Assembly: GCF_001729485.1 (NCBI RefSeq)
Contig: NZ_CP017157.1
Coordinates: 3,100,001-3,164,000, forward strand
DNA: 64,000 nucleotides
Source: Streptomyces lydicus
GTDB taxonomy: Bacteria > Actinomycetota > Actinomycetes > Streptomycetales > Streptomycetaceae
Reading direction: 5' to 3'
A model generated the notes under the pieces. The model did not search any database. It was not told the origin of the DNA and was given only the letters and a program-made list of their open reading frames with translations. Every line of letters begins with the position of its first letter. Position 1 is the first letter of the stretch. The translations under genes and the position numbers were made by a program. Below are positions 54,353 through 63,600 of this stretch, in pieces.

Positions 54353-55063
54353 ATGATCGTCCTCCTCGGCGTGCTCGTGGTCGTGCTCGGCTTCGCCACG
54401 AAACGCAATCCCCTCCTGGTCGTGGGGGTGGCGGGCATCGCCACCGGCCTCCTGGGCGGACTCTCACCCGGCAAGGTGCTCGCCGCCTTCGGCGAGGGCT
54501 TCGCCGGCAGCCGCGCGGTGACCATCTTCGCGATCACCCTCCCGGTCATCGGCCTCCTGGAGCGCTACGGCCTCCAGGAGCAGGCCCGCAACCTCATCGC
54601 CCGGTTCGGCCGGCTCACCACCGGCCGCTTCCTGGCGCTCTATCTGGGCCTGCGGCAGCTCGGCGCCGCGGTCGGGCTGACCAACGTCTTCGGGCACGCC
54701 CAGACCGTCCGGCCGCTCGCCGTCCCGATGGCCGAGGGCGCCGCCGAGCGCAAGTACGGGGCCCTGCCGGACCGCACCCGCGAGAAGGTCCGGTCGTTCT
54801 CCGCCAGCGCGGACAACATCGGCCTGTTCTTCGGGGAGGACGTCTTCCTCGCCGTCGGCTCGATCCTGCTGATCACCGGATTCGTCAACACCACCTACGG
54901 CACCCACCTCGAACCGCTGCACCTCGCGCTGTGGGCGATCCCCACCGCCGTGTGCGCCTTCGTGGTCCACGGCTGGCGACTGCTGCGCCTGGACCGCCAG
55001 TTGGAGCGCGACCTGCTCACCGCCGACGTCCAGCCCGGTCCCGCAGTGGAGGCAGCCCAGTGA
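54353..55063 (+). CDS. DUF969 integral membrane protein
   Basis: 236 aa with about five to six hydrophobic segments, beginning MIVLLGVLVVVLGFATKRNP, and conserved-looking loops LRQLGAAVGLTNVFGHAQTV and FSASADNIGLFFGEDVFLA. DUF969 genes are regularly followed by DUF979, as here, and the pair is thought to form one transporter. In this locus it is controlled by the same promoter element as pxpABC and co-transcribed with a pyroglutamyl peptidase, so uptake of 5-oxoproline or pyroglutamyl peptides is the best inference. The stop overlaps the next start (GTGA). Confidence 0.82.
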   Translation: MIVLLGVLVVVLGFATKRNPLLVVGVAGIATGLLGGLSPGKVLAAFGEGFAGSRAVTIFAITLPVIGLLERYGLQEQARNLIARFGRLTTGRFLALYLGLRQLGAAVGLTNVFGHAQTVRPLAVPMAEGAAERKYGALPDRTREKVRSFSASADNIGLFFGEDVFLAVGSILLITGFVNTTYGTHLEPLHLALWAIPTAVCAFVVHGWRLLRLDRQLERDLLTADVQPGPAVEAAQ

Positions 55064-56028
55064 TCAAGGCAGAGTGGTTCTACTGGCTGGTCGGCCTCAG
55101 CTTCCTGGTGATGGCCTCCCAGATGGTCACCGACCGCAGCAACCCCAAGCGCTACGGCACCGGCGCCTTCTGGGGCCTGATCGGCGCCGGCTTCATCTAC
55201 AGCAGCTGGGTCGTCACCAAGCAGGCCCCGGCCGAACCGCTGGGCGTCGCCGTCCTCGTCATGGCGGGCCTGGCCGGCTTCGGCTTCACCGGACGCGGCA
55301 CCCCGCGCACCACCACCGCCGAGGAGCGCGCCGCCAGCGCCGCCCGGTTCGGCAACCGGCTGTTCGTCCCCGCGCTCACCATCCCGGTCGTCGCCATGGC
55401 CTGCGCCATCGGCGTCAAGAACCTCTCCTTCGGGGGTGAACCGGTCCTCCAGACGGGCAGCGAAACGATCCTGGGGCTGGGCATCGGGGCCGTCGTCGCC
55501 CTCGTCGTCGGCATGGTCATGCTGCGCGAGAAGCGACTCTCGGTCCCCGTGCAGTCCGGCCGTTCCATGCTGGAGGCGATGGGCTGGGCGATGCTGCTGC
55601 CGCAGATGCTGGCCACGCTGGGCGCCATCTTCCAGGTCTCCGGAGTCGGTGACCAGGTCGGCAAGCTCACCACGTCGATCCTGCCGAAGGACTCCCTGGT
55701 GATCGCGATCGTCGTCTACTGCGTCGGCATGTTCGCGTTCACCATCATCATGGGCAACGCCTTCGCCGCCTTCCCCGTGATGACCGCGGCCGTCGGCTGG
55801 CCCGTCCTGATCGGGCACTTCCACGGCAACGCCGCCGCCGTCCTGGCCATCGGCATGCTCGCCGGCTTCTGCGGCACCCTCGTGACCCCCATGGCGGCCA
55901 ACTTCAACATCGTCCCGGCCGCCCTGCTGGAGCTCAAGGACCAGTACGGCCCCATCAAGGCGCAACTGCCCACCGCGGGCGTCCTGTTGGGCTGCAACAT
56001 CGTGATCATGACGCTGTTCGCCTTCTGA
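55060..56028 (+). CDS. DUF979 integral membrane protein
   Basis: 322 aa with eight to nine predicted transmembrane segments; it begins with IKAEWFYWLVGLSFLVMASQ and contains AMGWAMLLPQMLATLGAIFQ, IIMGNAFAAFPVMTAAVG and GFCGTLVTPMAANFNIVPAAL. The last motif recalls the pseudo-symmetric loops of ion-transporter-superfamily permeases. It is translationally coupled to the DUF969 gene and is proposed to be the larger subunit of the same permease. The GTG start at 55060 comes from that overlap. Confidence 0.82.
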   Translation: MIKAEWFYWLVGLSFLVMASQMVTDRSNPKRYGTGAFWGLIGAGFIYSSWVVTKQAPAEPLGVAVLVMAGLAGFGFTGRGTPRTTTAEERAASAARFGNRLFVPALTIPVVAMACAIGVKNLSFGGEPVLQTGSETILGLGIGAVVALVVGMVMLREKRLSVPVQSGRSMLEAMGWAMLLPQMLATLGAIFQVSGVGDQVGKLTTSILPKDSLVIAIVVYCVGMFAFTIIMGNAFAAFPVMTAAVGWPVLIGHFHGNAAAVLAIGMLAGFCGTLVTPMAANFNIVPAALLELKDQYGPIKAQLPTAGVLLGCNIVIMTLFAF

Positions 56029-56043
56029 GGCGGGCCGCATCCG

Positions 56044-56066
56044 GGCGGACGGCGCCGCCGTCCGCC
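56044..56066 (+). promoter_or_regulatory. Hairpin between the DUF979 and pcp genes
   Basis: GGCGGACGG (56044-56052) pairs with CCGTCCGCC (56058-56066) around 5 nt, 16 bp after the DUF979 stop. It may reduce read-through into pcp or protect the upstream mRNA. Confidence 0.45.
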
Positions 56067-56123
56067 ACACGCTCCGCACGCCCCGTTCCGTGCCCTTTTG
56101 CACCTCGCACCAAGGATGACCGT

Positions 56124-56768
56124 ATGACCCGGGTACTGCTGACCGGATTCGCCCCCTTCGACGGTGAAACCGTCAACCCCTCCTGGCAGGCGGTCCGCGC
56201 CGCCGCCGCCGAGCCGCCCGCCGGAATCGAGGTGTCCGCCGTCGAACTGCCCTGCGTCTACGGCGCGTCGGTGGCCGTGCTGCGCGCCGCCATCGAGGAG
56301 GCCCGCCCCGAGATCGTCGTCTGCGTCGGCCAGGCGGGCGGCCGCCCCGACATCACCGTGGAACGCGTCGCGATCAACGTCGACGACGCCCGGATACCCG
56401 ACTCCTCCGGCGCCGAACCGATCGACGAGCCGATCGTGCCCGGCGGCCCCGCCGCGTACTTCGCCACCCTCCCCGTCAAGGCGTGCGTCGCGGCGGTCCG
56501 CGCCGCCGGACTGCCCGCCTCCGTCTCCAACACCGCCGGCACCTTCGTCTGCAACCATGTCTTCTACGGCCTCGCCCACCTCCTCGCCACCGAACTCCCG
56601 GGCGTACGCGGCGGGTTCGTGCACGTCCCCTACGTGCCCGAGCAGGTCACCGACCGCTCGCAGCCCTCGCTCCCGGCCGCCGCGGTCACCCGGGCCCTCC
56701 AGGAGATCATGGTGGCGGCCGCGCACACCTGCACCGATGCCCGCCTCGCCGGCGGGGCGCTGCATTGA
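56124..56768 (+). CDS. pcp: Pyroglutamyl-peptidase I
   Basis: 214 aa, normal length. The cysteine-peptidase family C15 triad is complete: Glu80 (ITVERVAIN), Cys143 (SNTAGTFVCNHVFYG) and His167 (FVHVPYVPEQ). It starts VLLTGFAPFDGETVNPSW, as Pcp proteins do. It removes N-terminal 5-oxoproline from peptides in the cytosol, giving the substrate for PxpABC/OplA. A GGATGA-type purine stretch (CAAGGATGACC) precedes the ATG. The next gene starts at TTGA overlapping the stop. Confidence 0.93.
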   Translation: MTRVLLTGFAPFDGETVNPSWQAVRAAAAEPPAGIEVSAVELPCVYGASVAVLRAAIEEARPEIVVCVGQAGGRPDITVERVAINVDDARIPDSSGAEPIDEPIVPGGPAAYFATLPVKACVAAVRAAGLPASVSNTAGTFVCNHVFYGLAHLLATELPGVRGGFVHVPYVPEQVTDRSQPSLPAAAVTRALQEIMVAAAHTCTDARLAGGALH

Positions 56769-57850
56769 GCGGCGAAGGCCAGGGCGCGCGGGCCACCGGA
56801 CTCGCCGCGCACGCCGCCCGGTTCGCCGCCCTGGCGCTGACCAACCTCACCCGCCCCTACCCCTACGCCCCGATGCACCTGCTGGCCGGCCCCGAGGACC
56901 TGGTGCCGCCGCAGACGCTCCACCCCGCCTTCCACGGCTCGTACGACTGGCACTCCTCGGTCCACATGCACTGGCTGCTGGTGCGGCTGCTGCGCCGCTG
57001 CCCGGACCGGGTCCCCCGCGACGCGGTCACCGCCGCCCTCGACGCCCGCCTCACCCCCGCCCACCTCGCCGCCGAATCGGCCTACCTGCGGGCCCACCCG
57101 TCCTTCGAGCGGCCCTACGGCTGGGCCTGGCTGCTGGCGCTGGCCGCCGAGTGCCGGACGCTCGGCGGCGCGGCGGGGGAACGCTGGGCGGCCGCGCTGG
57201 CCCCCGCGGCCGAGGACGTCGAGGCGCTGCTGCTCGGCTGGCTGCGGCGGGCCACCTATCCGGTGCGCCACGGCACCCACACCAACAGCGCCTTCGCGCT
57301 CGGCCTGGTCCTGGACTGCGCGACGGCGGCCGGCCGCCCCGCCCTCGTCGCGCAGGTCTCCGGGACCCTGCGGCGCTGGTTCGCCGACGACCACGACGCA
57401 CCCGCCCACTGGGAGCCCTCCGGACAGGACTTCCTCTCCCCGGCGCTCGCCGAGGCCGAGGCGATGAGCCGGGTGCTGCCACCCGCGGAATTCGCGCCGT
57501 GGCTGGCGCGGTTCCTGCCCGGGGTCGAGCGGCGGGCCCCCGCCGGGCTGCTCGCCCCGCCCACCGTCTCCGACCCCGCCGACCCCCAGATCGGCCACCT
57601 CGTCGGGCTGTCGCTGAGCCGGGCGGCCGCACTGCGCCGGATCGCCGCGGTCCTGCCCGGCGACGACCCGCGCAGCGGCGTACTCGAAGCGGCGGCCCGC
57701 GACCACCTCGTCGCGGGGCTGCCGCACTGCGTCTCGGGGGACTTCACCGCGGACCACTGGCTCGCGACCTTCGCGGCGCTGGCGCTGGACGGGCCGTCGG
57801 CCGGGCACGGGACCTGGCAGCCGGCCGCGCCGGACCGCACCGTAAACTGA
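56765..57850 (+). CDS. DUF2891 protein, probable hydrolase of the 5-oxoproline locus
   Basis: 361 aa of the DUF2891 family: HPAFHGSYDWHSSVHMHWLL, PYGWAWLLALAAECR and TNSAFALGLVLDCA suggest an alpha/alpha toroid with several His in the central cleft. The function is not known. Coupling to pcp (TTG start at 56765 overlapping the TGA) and position in the GntR-controlled operon suggest that it processes a pyroglutamyl- or glutamate-derived compound. The TTG start is inferred from the overlap; the frame is open further upstream inside pcp. Confidence 0.72.
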   Translation: MSGEGQGARATGLAAHAARFAALALTNLTRPYPYAPMHLLAGPEDLVPPQTLHPAFHGSYDWHSSVHMHWLLVRLLRRCPDRVPRDAVTAALDARLTPAHLAAESAYLRAHPSFERPYGWAWLLALAAECRTLGGAAGERWAAALAPAAEDVEALLLGWLRRATYPVRHGTHTNSAFALGLVLDCATAAGRPALVAQVSGTLRRWFADDHDAPAHWEPSGQDFLSPALAEAEAMSRVLPPAEFAPWLARFLPGVERRAPAGLLAPPTVSDPADPQIGHLVGLSLSRAAALRRIAAVLPGDDPRSGVLEAAARDHLVAGLPHCVSGDFTADHWLATFAALALDGPSAGHGTWQPAAPDRTVN

Positions 57851-57957
57851 TCCGCCGGCACCGGCACCTCGTCCGGCTGCCCGCCGTCAACGGATCCACC
57901 GGCCGTTCCACCCATGAGCGGATCCGCGCCGTTTCGTCCGTTGTCAGTGCGAGCGCC

Positions 57958-57963
57958 TACTCT
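57958..57963 (+). promoter_or_regulatory. -10 box of a leaderless SMC-operon promoter
   Basis: TACTCT ends 7 nt before the GTG at 57971, where transcription would start at or next to the start codon. No clear -35 is seen at 17-18 nt, and no Shine-Dalgarno precedes the GTG. Confidence 0.45.
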
Positions 57964-57970
57964 GTGCGAT

Positions 57971-59494
57971 GTGACTTTTCCCGCCCCGGGGCCCGCTGCG
58001 CCCCAGCTCAACGGGGTCAACCGACCCGCTCCGGGCCCGGCCGCCGACGAGGGCCTGGCCCGTCGGCTGCGCGCCCTCGCGTGCACCGCGCCGCTGCACG
58101 ACCTTGACGTGCGCAAGGCCAACCTCGCGGGCGAGTACGGGGTCTACGCGATGGCGGAGGTGGCGCTCGCCGTCATCGACCTCGTCACCCTCAACATGGA
58201 CTTCGACACCGGCGCCGACCACGAGGAGATAGTGGCGAAGGTGCTCCCCCGGGTGGCCGCCCAGACCCCCGGCCGCCCCGCGGGCGAGCACGAGCGGGTG
58301 GCCCGCTGGGTGCTGGAGAACCTCATCAACGTCGGCAGCGTCGACCGCGGCTTCCGCGCCGTCTACGGCACCTTCACCACCGACGGTGAGTACGTCCGCC
58401 GCGACTACGACTTCAAGCTGATCGAGGAGGTCCCCGGCGCCGGTGGCAGCGTCTACCTCCGGGCCACCGACGAAGCGGTCAACGTCCTGGTCGGCGCGCT
58501 CGACACGGACGTCACCAGCGCCCAGATCGCCGCCGAGGTCAAGCTGGAGGTGCTGATCAACCGCGGCCGGCTGGCCGACGCGCAGCTCGCCGCCGAGCAG
58601 GCGCGCTACCGCACCGTCCAGTACGCCGAGACGCTCCGCCGGACCCTGGACGCCACCCGGCGCAACGTCCGCGCGGTCGACTGGCTGGAGACCGTCCCCG
58701 ACATGATCAACGAGGCGCTCGACCACGTCGCGGACCGCTACCGCCACGAGAACGCCATCCTCACCAACATCCGCAAGGCCCGCGACGAGACGGAGGAGCC
58801 GGAGCACAAGCGGCGCGCCGCCGAGCTCGTCGACATCGTCAAGGACTGCATCCGCCGGCACACCCAGCTCCAGTCCCGGCTGCTGGAGGCCGGCCCGCTC
58901 TTCCGCGCCGAGCAGGACCGGCAGGCGTTCGCCACACCCGTCGCCCGCGCCGGACTCGACCTGTACGGCCAGCTCGTCGCGCCCGTGCTGCCGCTCCCCG
59001 CCGAGCAGGCCCTCCGGGTCACCGACGCCTTCTTCGCCCGGGGCACCGGTCTGCGCACCCCCGCCGCCGTCCGCGTCGGCGACCTCGTGGAGATGCTGCT
59101 CACCCCGCCCGTGGAGCGCGAGCACCTCGGTGCCGAGATGCCCGAGCCCGACCTGGTCGCCACCCCCGACGACAGCCGCTTCAGCGAGGCGCAGTTCGAT
59201 GCCGCCACGGCGCTGCTCGACCTGCCCGCCGACGCGCCCCGCAGGCTCTCCGGCCTGCTGGCCGAAGCGCGCCGCAGCGATCCCGAACTCCCTTACCTCG
59301 TCGCCCTGTTGGCGGTGCACGCGGCCAGCCCACCGGTGGGCACCGCCTACCGCCAGGGCGAACAGCAGCTGCTCTTCGCCGTCGACGACGGCACGGAGCT
59401 GACGGACCCCGAGTTCGGCGGCGCCGACCTCATCGTCGGCACCGCCCTGCTCGACGCGGCCGGCATGGCCGCCGACCGCTCGGAGGTGGCCTGA
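57971..59494 (+). CDS. Kleisin-like subunit of an SMC complex (MukF/JetA-like)
   Basis: 507 aa. After a Pro-rich start the N-terminal 200 residues look like a winged-helix module (HERVARWVLENLINVGSVDR, a beta-hairpin, then VYLRATDEAVNVLVGAL). A long helical middle follows (QLAAEQARYRTVQYAETLRR to RAAELVDIVKDCIRRHTQLQ) and a C-terminal helical domain. This order, and the downstream MukE-like and ATPase genes, are those of MukF/MksF/JetA kleisins. Motif-level identity to known families is low, so this is an architectural assignment. GTG at 57971 is preferred because of the leaderless -10 box; an ATG at 57914 would add 19 residues. Confidence 0.6.
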   Translation: MTFPAPGPAAPQLNGVNRPAPGPAADEGLARRLRALACTAPLHDLDVRKANLAGEYGVYAMAEVALAVIDLVTLNMDFDTGADHEEIVAKVLPRVAAQTPGRPAGEHERVARWVLENLINVGSVDRGFRAVYGTFTTDGEYVRRDYDFKLIEEVPGAGGSVYLRATDEAVNVLVGALDTDVTSAQIAAEVKLEVLINRGRLADAQLAAEQARYRTVQYAETLRRTLDATRRNVRAVDWLETVPDMINEALDHVADRYRHENAILTNIRKARDETEEPEHKRRAAELVDIVKDCIRRHTQLQSRLLEAGPLFRAEQDRQAFATPVARAGLDLYGQLVAPVLPLPAEQALRVTDAFFARGTGLRTPAAVRVGDLVEMLLTPPVEREHLGAEMPEPDLVATPDDSRFSEAQFDAATALLDLPADAPRRLSGLLAEARRSDPELPYLVALLAVHAASPPVGTAYRQGEQQLLFAVDDGTELTDPEFGGADLIVGTALLDAAGMAADRSEVA

Positions 59495-59628
59495 TGCGCC
59501 GGCCCGCCCCACCGATACCCGTCCGGCCGCCCGGCATCCGCCGTCAGCGGACCGCGCCCCACGACCCCCCGCCCGCGCACCGGCGGGAGTGCACCCCGAC
59601 CGTCCCCCGCAAGGAGCCTGCCCCGTGA
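59494..59628 (+). CDS. Possible 44-aa linking peptide
   Basis: The ATG overlaps the previous stop (TGATG) and the TGA overlaps the next GTG (GTGA), so this Arg/Pro-rich 44-codon frame chains the two larger genes. No ribosome site or known relative is seen. In such GC-rich DNA it may be fortuitous, or it may exist to couple translation. Confidence 0.25.
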   Translation: MRRPAPPIPVRPPGIRRQRTAPHDPPPAHRRECTPTVPRKEPAP

Positions 59629-60596
59629 CCCAGTACGACGCCGACGAGGTGCCGCAGCCGGACCCGGCGCCCGGGAGCGGCGAGCCGGGCCGGGGCCTGC
59701 CCACCGCCGACACCGAGCCGGCGCGGCCGTTCACCGAGTTCACGGCCCCGGCCGAACAGGGAAGGGCGCCGGCCGTCACCCCGGCCGACGCCGCCGACGC
59801 GGCCCGGCTGGTCTCCTTCGGCCTCCAGCCCAAGCTGCTGCCCGCCCGCGACGCCGAGTACGGCGAACTGCTGCGCCGCTACCGCGACGAGCCCGCCTTC
59901 GCCCGGCTCGCCGACGCCGTCGCCGGCGGCCTCGGCCTGGTCGTCCTGGAGGTCTCCACCCGCGCGGGGATGGCCGTCACGGCCGCCGAGGACTCCGTCT
60001 TCGCGGTCCGCATGGGCGACTACGCCCGCCGCGCCTCCGCCGACTCCGCCGACCGCTTCCTGCACGGCCTGGCGCACCTGGCGGTCGCCGCGCTGGCGTT
60101 CCCCCGCCCCGAGGACCTCGCCGACGACGGCTACATCGGCCGGATCACCGTCAACGGCGTCGACGCCTTCGTACGGCAGGCGTGCCGCCGCTTGGAGGAG
60201 CGCGCCGAGCAGGGCGGCGAGAACACCGACCCGGTCACCGACGCCCCCGGCCTGGAGGCCGCCTGGCGGATCTACGCCCGCCGCAGCGCGACCGGCGCCA
60301 CCAAGGACGCCCGGCGGCTGGCCGGTTCGACCACCGGCATCATCGCCAAGGCCGTCACGTTCCTCGTCGACTCCGGCTTCCTCCAGCGCACCGGCGACGA
60401 CGCCGGCGGCGCCTACCGCACCACCGCGCGCTACCAGCTCCAGGTCCGCGACATGGCCGGCACCGCCGCCATGGCCGAGCTGCTGGAGCTGGGCATCGTC
60501 CCGGTCGCCGACGGCAGCGCCTCGCTGCTCCCCGGCGAGGACACCGACGACCTCGACCTGGTCGCCGACGCCGGCCTGCCGTTCCACTCCGGCTGA
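59625..60596 (+). CDS. MukE/JetB-like subunit of an SMC complex
   Basis: 323 aa. An acidic, Pro-rich N-terminal tail (about 50 residues) precedes two winged-helix-like modules: ARLVSFGLQPKLLPARDAEY to LGLVVLEVSTRAG, and around 215-290 with GSTTGIIAKAVTFLVDSGFL. This is the arrangement of MukE/MksE/JetB proteins, which bind the kleisin. AAGGAG lies 8 nt before the GTG. It is followed after 59 bp by the SMC-like ATPase gene. The assignment rests on size, predicted fold and operon position rather than clear homology. Confidence 0.6.
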   Translation: MTQYDADEVPQPDPAPGSGEPGRGLPTADTEPARPFTEFTAPAEQGRAPAVTPADAADAARLVSFGLQPKLLPARDAEYGELLRRYRDEPAFARLADAVAGGLGLVVLEVSTRAGMAVTAAEDSVFAVRMGDYARRASADSADRFLHGLAHLAVAALAFPRPEDLADDGYIGRITVNGVDAFVRQACRRLEERAEQGGENTDPVTDAPGLEAAWRIYARRSATGATKDARRLAGSTTGIIAKAVTFLVDSGFLQRTGDDAGGAYRTTARYQLQVRDMAGTAAMAELLELGIVPVADGSASLLPGEDTDDLDLVADAGLPFHSG

Positions 60597-60655
60597 CCCG
60601 CACCCCACCACGACCGCCCCCCACCGCCCCACCGCCACGACAACGAGAGTCCGCC

Positions 60656-63600
60656 ATGTACGAGCTGTCCAGGGTCCGCCTCTACTCCATCGGGCCCGCC
60701 GGTGCGCGCTACGCCGACACCGTGCTGGACCTGCGCGGCGTCGGCGCGCCCGTGCCCCAGCCGGCGCCGGCGCAGGCGGACTTCTTTGAGGACGAACCGG
60801 TCGGGCCGCCGCGCCGCCCCGCCCCGGCCGGCGTGCTCTTCCTGGAGAACGGCGGCGGCAAGTCCGTCCTGCTCAAGCTGATCTTCTCGGTGATGCTGCC
60901 CGGTCACCGCAACACCCTGGGCGGCGCCAGCTCCGGCGTGCTGCGCAAGTTCCTGCTCGCCGACGACTGCGGCCACGTCGCGCTGGAGTGGCAGCACGTC
61001 CTCACCGGCGAGAGCGTGGTCGTCGGCAAGGTCAGCGAATGGCGCGGCCGGCAGGTCTCCAACGACCCGAGGAAGTTCGCCGAAGCCTGGTACAGCTTCC
61101 GTCCGGGGCCCGGTATGAGCCTCGACGCGCTGCCCGTCGCCGAGGCGACGGTCGTCCGCCCGCGCCAGGAGGGCGGCGAGGGCAGCTCCGGCGCCCAGGG
61201 CCGCCGCCGCACGATGAAGGGCTTCCGTGACGTCCTCACCGAGGCCGGGAAGAACTACCCCAATCTGGACGTCGTCTGGGAAGAGATCCACGAGCGCTGG
61301 AACGAACACCTCGGCGAGCTGGGCCTGGACCCGGAACTCTTCCGCTACCAGCGGGAGATGAACGCCGACGAGGGCGAGGCGGCCGGCCTGTTCGCAGTGA
61401 AGAACGACTCGGACTTCACCGACCTGCTGCTGCGCGCCGTCACCGACACCCGCGACACCGACGGCCTCGCCGACCTCGTCCACGGCTTCGCCCACAAGCT
61501 CGGCCGGCGTGCCGAACTGACCGCCGAGCGGGACTTCACCGCCGGCTCCCTCGACCTGCTCTCCCGTATCGCCGACGCCGCCGAGCAGCGCGAGCGGGCC
61601 CGCGAGGTGCACGCCGGCGCCGAGCGCCGCACCCGCGCCCTGGCCCAGCGGCTGCACGCCCGGGGCACCGAGGAGCGCGGCCGCACCGCCGAGCTGGCCG
61701 AACAGGTCGCCGCCGCGGCCCACCGCGTCACCGACGCCGGGCAGGTCCGCGAGCGCCGCTCCCTGGTCGCGGCCGAACTCGCCTACCGGCACGCCTCGCT
61801 GGCGCTCGCCGCCGCGGAGAAGGGCGCCGCGGCCCAGCGCCGGGAGCTCAACGACGCCCGTACGCTGCACAGCGCCTGGCAGGCCGCCGAGATCGCCCTG
61901 CGGCACCGGGCCGCCGCCGACCGCTCGGCGCGGGTGGCCGCCGCCATCCGCGAGGCCGAGCGGGACGCCGCCCCCGCGCTCGCCGCCCGCGCCACCGCCG
62001 CCGCCGACCTGGTCCGCGCCCTGCACGCGGCGGCCGAGGCCGGCGAGCGGATCGCCAACGAGGAGGAGGAGCGCTCCGCCGCCCTCCAGGAGGCCGGCGA
62101 GTCCGCGCACCGCGACGCGACCACGGCCGCGACGCACGCCCAGCGCGCCCGCAGCGAGGCCGAGCACCTCAAGCAGCGGCTCGCCGAGGTCGCCGAGGAG
62201 ACCGCGGAGGCCGTCCGGGCCGGCTGGCTGGACGACAGCGCGCCGGACGCCGACCCGGCCCGGGCCGCGCTCGCCGCCTCGGACGCCGAGAAGACCGCCG
62301 TCGAGGCGTGGGACGCGGCCCGTGAGACGGCGCGGCAGGCCACCGACCGCGCCCGCGAGGCGACCTCCCGGCACTCCGCGGCGGAGCTGGCCGCGGCCCG
62401 CGCCGAGGACGCCGCCGAGGCCGCCGCCCGTGCGTACGAGGCGGAGCGCCGGGCCGCCGAGTCCATCGGCGCCGAACAGCGGCTCGCCGACCTGCTCGGC
62501 CTGCCGCAGTCCGAGGCGAAGGCCCTCGGCGTGCCCGGCCCGCGCACCGCCACCCCCGGCACCGACCAGGGCGCCCCGCGCCGCTCCGCCACCGCGGGAC
62601 CGCTGACGGCCGAGGAGCTGGACCGCAACGCCGACGCGTTGCGTGAGCTGCTGGAGGACGGCGTGTCCGCCGCCGAACGGCAGCTGTTCGAGCTGCGCAC
62701 GGCCGCCGCCGACGACGCGCGGATCCTGGGCGCGCTGGGCGACGGCGGCCTGCTGCCGCCGGGCCCCGATGTGCTGGCCGCCGTGGAGTACCTCGGCGAG
62801 CACGGCGTCCCGGCGCTGCCCGGCTGGCGCTACCTCGCCCAGTCCGTCGACCCCGCCGACCACGCCCGGGTGCTCGCCGCCCGCCCCGAGCTCGTCGACG
62901 GCGTGATCATCACCGACCCGGAGACCCACGCCCGGGCCCGCGAGGTGCTCGCCCAGGCCGCGCTGCTGCCGCGCTCCGCGGTCGCCGTCGGCACCGCCGC
63001 CGCGCTGCTCGCCCCGACCCCGGCCCCCGACGAGCGGGACTCCGGTGTCTTCCTCGTGCCGCCGAACCCGGCGATGCACGACGAGTCCGCCGCCGACGAG
63101 GAGCGCCAGGCGCTGCGGGCGCGGGCCATAGAGCGCGACGAGGAGATCCGGGCGCTGGCCGCCCGGCTCGCCGGTGACCGTGCGCTGGCCGCTCGCCTCG
63201 GTTCCTGGCGCGCGGGCTGCCCGGCCGGCCGGCTGGCCGAGCTGGCCGAGGCCGCCGAGGAGACCCGTACGGCCGCCGACGAGGCCGCCGCCGAGCTGGC
63301 CGAGTCCCGTGCGGTCCGTGCCGAGGCCGACGAGGTCGCCGCCGAGGCCACCCGGGTGCGCGACGAGCGGCAGGAGACCGCCCAGCGTGCCCGCCGCGCC
63401 GCCGACCTGCTGGCCGGGCTCGCCCACCGGCTGCGCGAGCGCGCCTCCTGGCAGTCCCGGCTGCGTGAACTCGCCGACGAGGCGGTGGAGTTCGAGGCCC
63501 GTGCCGAGGAGTGCGTGGACCGCGCCCGGGCCGCCGACGAGGACCGCAGGGCCGCCCAGCGCGCCGCTGACGACGCCCGGCGCACCGCACGGGCGCTGCG

